Source: Kiritimatiellia bacterium (GTDB taxonomy: Bacteria > Verrucomicrobiota > Kiritimatiellia > RFP12 > UBA1067). From it: a DNA stretch of 16,232 bases. A program made the position numbers and the translations under genes. The notes under the pieces were generated by a model. The model saw only the letters and a list, made by a program, of their open reading frames with translations. It was not told the DNA's origin and searched no databases. The DNA lies in assembly GCA_017959645.1 (NCBI GenBank), contig JAGDAE010000284.1, forward strand, positions 1 to 16,232, given 5' to 3'. Below are positions 14,161 to 16,232 of the stretch, piece after piece; position 1 is the stretch's first letter, and each line of letters starts with the position of its first letter.

Positions 14161-15651
14161 TCAGCCGCAGTAGAAATATGCGTTGACGAGCTTCATCACC
14201 TCGGCGGGCTTCTTCTCGATGTCGCGCCGGAGCGTGCGGTCGCCGAACGATCTGAGCTCCGCGATGATGCCGTCGATCATTGCCGGGCTGAACACGCCCG
14301 AATCCTCGTAGACGGCGCGCTGCGCCTGCAGGCAGTCGGCCGAGGCCGCGCAGCTGTCCGGCAGCGTCGCCAGCGATTTGAGCAGCTTCGCGTTCTCCTT
14401 TTTGTGGATGTTCACGTTGACGTAGGTCTCGTCCGCGACCTTGAGCCCGTCCTTCAGCGAAAAGCCGTATCTGCAGGCGACCGCGAGACCGGCCATCAGC
14501 AGATACACGTTCGCCGACGCGTCGGGCGAGCGCATCTCGACCGTCTGCTTTTCCGACGTGTCGTATGCCGACGCCGTCTCTTTCGGGTTCGCCGACCGGC
14601 AGAGATCCCTCTTCGCCGTCCACCCGAGAGGAACGCGCACGAGCACCGAGCGGTTTCTGTCTCCCCAGCAGACGTTCGTCGGCGCCTCCTGGTGGGGAAC
14701 CAGACGGAAGTAGCTCGTCGGGTTCATGTTCCCGAAAGCCGTGATCGACGGCGCGAGCTTCATCATGCCGGCGATCGCGCGCCTGGCGGCGTCGCTGAGC
14801 TTTCCGCCCTTGAGCATCTGGTTCCTGCCGTTTTTCGTCAGCCGCATGTGGATGTGCAGCCCCGAACCCGCCTTGCCGACCGTGATCTTGGGCGCGAACG
14901 TGACGTCGTAGCCGAACTCGCAGCCGAGGTTGCGTATCATCCACTTCGCGACGGTAAGCTGGTTGGCGGCGTCTTCGGCGGCGCAGGGGAGGAACTCGAT
15001 CTCGTTCTGCTCGTAGAGCTTGCCGCCCTGCGTGAAGTTGCCGACTTCGCTGTGGCCGTACTTGATCTTGCCGCCGGCGAGCGCGATGTAGAGCATGCAC
15101 TTCTGGCGGAACTCGTTGAACTTCGCGAACGGAGCCGACTCGTGGTAGCCCTTCTGGTCCTTGGCAGGAAACGACTCGGGAGCGTCGGAGATCACGTAGT
15201 ACTCGAGCTCGCCCATCGCCTGGAATTCGTATCCGGTCGCTTTCTTGAACGCCGCGCACGCCTTGTGCAGCGTGTACTCGGGGCTGGATTCGAGCGGCTC
15301 GCCGTCCTTGTTGAAGAACGAGCAGAGAAGGCACAGCGTCGGCAGCTTCGCGAACGGATCGACGAATGCGGACGAAAATCTCGGCACGACGTAGAGGTCG
15401 GAGCTCGACGCCTCTATGTAGCTGAAAAGCGAACTTCCGTCGACACGCTCTCCGCACGAGAGTATCTCGTCGAGATAGTTCATGTCGTTGAGCACGAAAT
15501 TGAGCGTCTTGAGCCGTCCGTCGCCGCCGGGATACATGAAATTCACGTGGCGTATTCCGCGGGATTTCACGAACTTGGCGATATCGGCCTTGGTGAACGA
15601 TTCGCGCGGTTTCTTGAGCTCGGCGACGATGTCGCAGATTCCGTTTTCCAT
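14161..15651 (-). CDS. Glutamine synthetase family protein (type I-like), possible glutamate-ammonia ligase
   Basis: 496 residues from ATG 15651, which has GGGAG 8 nt upstream; an in-frame ATG at 15666 has no ribosome site and would add five residues. Family motifs are DGSS (71-74), GELEYYV (147-153), HSEVG...EQNEIEF, GSGLHIHMRL (262-271), NPTSYFRLVPHQEAP (310-324), NRSVLVRVP (333-341) and VEMRSPDASANVYLLMAGL (371-389). Metal- and substrate-binding Glu, His and Arg residues of type I enzymes are therefore present. It is longer than typical GlnA (about 440-470) owing to an insertion of ~30 residues between RVP and VEMRSPD and a changed region at HSEVG...EQNE. The C-terminus ends VNAYFYCG with no recognisable adenylylation-loop NLYDLP motif. 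Glutamine synthesis is likely; a gamma-glutamyl ligase with another amine cannot be excluded. Confidence 0.88.
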   Translation of the reverse strand: MENGICDIVAELKKPRESFTKADIAKFVKSRGIRHVNFMYPGGDGRLKTLNFVLNDMNYLDEILSCGERVDGSSLFSYIEASSSDLYVVPRFSSAFVDPFAKLPTLCLLCSFFNKDGEPLESSPEYTLHKACAAFKKATGYEFQAMGELEYYVISDAPESFPAKDQKGYHESAPFAKFNEFRQKCMLYIALAGGKIKYGHSEVGNFTQGGKLYEQNEIEFLPCAAEDAANQLTVAKWMIRNLGCEFGYDVTFAPKITVGKAGSGLHIHMRLTKNGRNQMLKGGKLSDAARRAIAGMMKLAPSITAFGNMNPTSYFRLVPHQEAPTNVCWGDRNRSVLVRVPLGWTAKRDLCRSANPKETASAYDTSEKQTVEMRSPDASANVYLLMAGLAVACRYGFSLKDGLKVADETYVNVNIHKKENAKLLKSLATLPDSCAASADCLQAQRAVYEDSGVFSPAMIDGIIAELRSFGDRTLRRDIEKKPAEVMKLVNAYFYCG

Positions 15652-15656
15652 CTCTT

Positions 15657-15974
15657 TCACTCCCATAGTTTTTCAAGCGCGTAGTATGCCCGCGCCTCCG
15701 GCGAAAAGACGTGTACGACAACGTCGATGTAATCGACCACGATCCAGCCGGATTCGGGGTCGCCAGACGTGCGGTACGACATCGTCCCCGCGCTCTTCAT
15801 GGCCGCCTGCGATTCCGCGACAAGCGCCTTGAGATGCGGGGCGGCGGCACCGGTGGCGACGACGACGAAATCCGACAGCGCGCTCTTTCCGCGCACGTCG
15901 TAAACTCTGACGTTCTCGCCCTTGCTTCTCTCGAGCGCCCCGGCGACCGTCTTTGCCTGCTCTTCTGCATTCAT
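15657..15974 (-). CDS. rsfS: Ribosomal silencing factor RsfS (Iojap/YbeB)
   Basis: 105 residues, the normal size. RsfS binds ribosomal protein L14 and blocks subunit joining when nutrients are short. Family motifs are VYDVRGKSALSDFVVVATG (~22-42), HLKALV, and GWIVVDYIDVVVHVFSPEARAYYALEKLW at the C-terminus. The -10 hexamer ends only 8 nt before the ATG and no ribosome site exists, so the mRNA is probably near-leaderless. Its stop codon lies between the two candidate ATGs of the downstream glutamine synthetase-like gene. It is the first gene of the operon that runs to dnaJ and tRNA-Leu. Confidence 0.96.
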   Translation of the reverse strand: MNAEEQAKTVAGALERSKGENVRVYDVRGKSALSDFVVVATGAAAPHLKALVAESQAAMKSAGTMSYRTSGDPESGWIVVDYIDVVVHVFSPEARAYYALEKLWE

Positions 15975-15980
15975 GACGGC

Positions 15981-15994
15981 ATATTATATCATAT
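15981..15994 (-). promoter_or_regulatory. Extended -10 promoter of the rsfS-to-dnaJ operon
   Basis: On the minus strand AATATGA-TATAAT-AT (hexamer 15988-15983) is a perfect -10 with the TGN extension. No -35 hexamer is visible; its place is taken by a GC-rich hairpin (15997-16010). Start of transcription is predicted at about 15975-15976, one or two bases from the rsfS ATG. Confidence 0.68.
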
Positions 15995-15996
15995 TT

Positions 15997-16010
15997 CCCC
16001 GCCTTCGGGG
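15997..16010. terminator. GC-rich hairpin upstream of rsfS, possible terminator of the repeat-protein gene
   Basis: CCCCG-CCTT-CGGGG is a perfect 5-bp stem with a 4-nt loop; an alternative CCGCC/GGCGG pairing overlaps it. On the minus strand it lies 43 nt after the stop codon of the repeat-protein gene. There is no T-run after it in either direction, so termination is uncertain. A 10-bp palindrome CCGGCGCCGG (16034-16043) lies between it and that stop codon. Confidence 0.35.
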
Positions 16011-16052
16011 CGGAGAATAATCACAGAACCGGACCGGCGCCGGATTTTGCGG

Positions 16053-16232
16053 CTATTTTCTGGTGCCTTGCAGCCGGCCTTGGGCGTCGCGGTATGTCGT
16101 CTTGCCGTTCCTGTCGGTGGTCGCCGTACCCTGAAGCCGTCCCTGCGCGTCGCGGTATGTCGTCTTGCCGTTGCGGTCCGTCGTCGCCGTACCCTGAAGC
16201 CGTCCCTGCGCGTCGCGGTATGTCGTCTTGCC
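16053..16232 (-). CDS. C-terminal end of a protein built of tandem 21-residue repeats
   Basis: Only the last 59 residues are visible; the start is outside the window. The frame reads copies of GKTTYRDAQGRLQGT followed by ATTDRN, and ends LQGTRK-stop (TAG at 16055-16053). Short Y-R-D-x-x-G-R-x-x-G-T repeats of this kind are seen in exported or phage-like repeat proteins and resemble the YD/RHS type of short beta-strand repeat, but I cannot name a family with certainty. No function is assigned. It ends 78 nt before the rsfS start codon on the same strand. Confidence 0.75.
   Translation of the reverse strand, partial: GKTTYRDAQGRLQGTATTDRNGKTTYRDAQGRLQGTATTDRNGKTTYRDAQGRLQGTRK
16066..16232 (-). 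repeat. 63-bp tandem DNA repeats encoding the 21-residue units
   Basis: Units begin at 16066, 16129 and 16192 with exact 63-bp phase. The 41 visible bases of the third unit are identical to the same bases of the second, whereas the last unit before the stop codon (16066-16128) has several substitutions. Near-identity between inner units suggests recent duplication or gene conversion and a copy number that can vary. Confidence 0.85.

Noticed and set aside
14404..15684. Plus-strand open frame of 426 codons
   Set aside because: Antisense to the glutamine synthetase-like gene; no recognisable domain.
12909..15974. CIRCE (HrcA) operator for grpE-dnaJ
   Set aside because: No TTAGCACTC/GAGTGCTAA inverted repeat was seen upstream of grpE or at the operon promoter.

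Overview
The window is GC-rich (roughly 60%) chromosomal DNA with 11 complete or nearly complete protein genes, two genes cut by the window edges and one tRNA gene. All genes except one (nth) lie on the minus strand. The gene set points to a bacterium of the PVC superphylum, most likely a Kiritimatiellota/Lentisphaerae-like gut or anaerobic lineage. It includes a XylR-type AraC regulator with a sugar-binding domain, a secreted GH116 glycosidase, a DUF2851 protein, a secreted InlB-B-repeat protein, and a tandem 21-residue repeat protein. No taxonomic marker is present, so this assignment is an inference of moderate-to-low confidence.

Layout (minus-strand reading order runs from high to low coordinates). 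(1) 16053-16232: C-terminal end of a tandem-repeat protein. (2) 15974-11045: a tight operon rsfS / glutamine synthetase-like / argG / grpE / dnaJ, followed 13 nt later by tRNA-Leu(UAG) and then a rho-independent terminator at 10997-11023. (3) 10952-9789: a DUF2851 protein with its own promoter, converging on and overlapping the 3' end of nth. (4) 9149-9799 (+): nth, endonuclease III. (5) 9076-4141: a four-gene cluster with overlapping or abutting genes, namely secreted GH116 glycosidase / Na+(K+)/Ca2+ exchanger / cytidylate kinase / OppC-type ABC permease. (6) 4140-3909: a gene-free stretch with three 22-bp direct repeats. (7) 3811-2561: the XylR/AraC-type regulator. (8) 2435-1: a large secreted InlB-B-repeat protein that runs off the window.

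The most interesting signal is regulatory. The promoters of the AraC-type regulator and of the secreted protein gene next to it carry the same composite operator with identical geometry: TTGCGCAA, 15 nt, TGCGCAAA, 2-3 nt, GAGAG, then an extended -10 whose hexamer starts 28 bp after TGCGCAAA. The downstream gene's distal site lies across the regulator's own stop codon. The regulator's promoter has a third TGCGCAAA abutting its -10, which the target lacks. This suggests a self-contained regulon in which a sugar-sensing regulator switches on a surface/secreted protein and limits its own synthesis. The target mRNA also carries four perfect-phase 9-bp repeats in its leader.

Six predicted promoters in the window share an extended -10 form (ATATGGTATAATATGCG-like) with no recognisable -35. 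Two of them (nth and rsfS) sit so close to the start codon that the transcripts should be leaderless or nearly so. Coding calls rest on translated motifs; regulatory calls rest on sequence alignment by eye and are untested.
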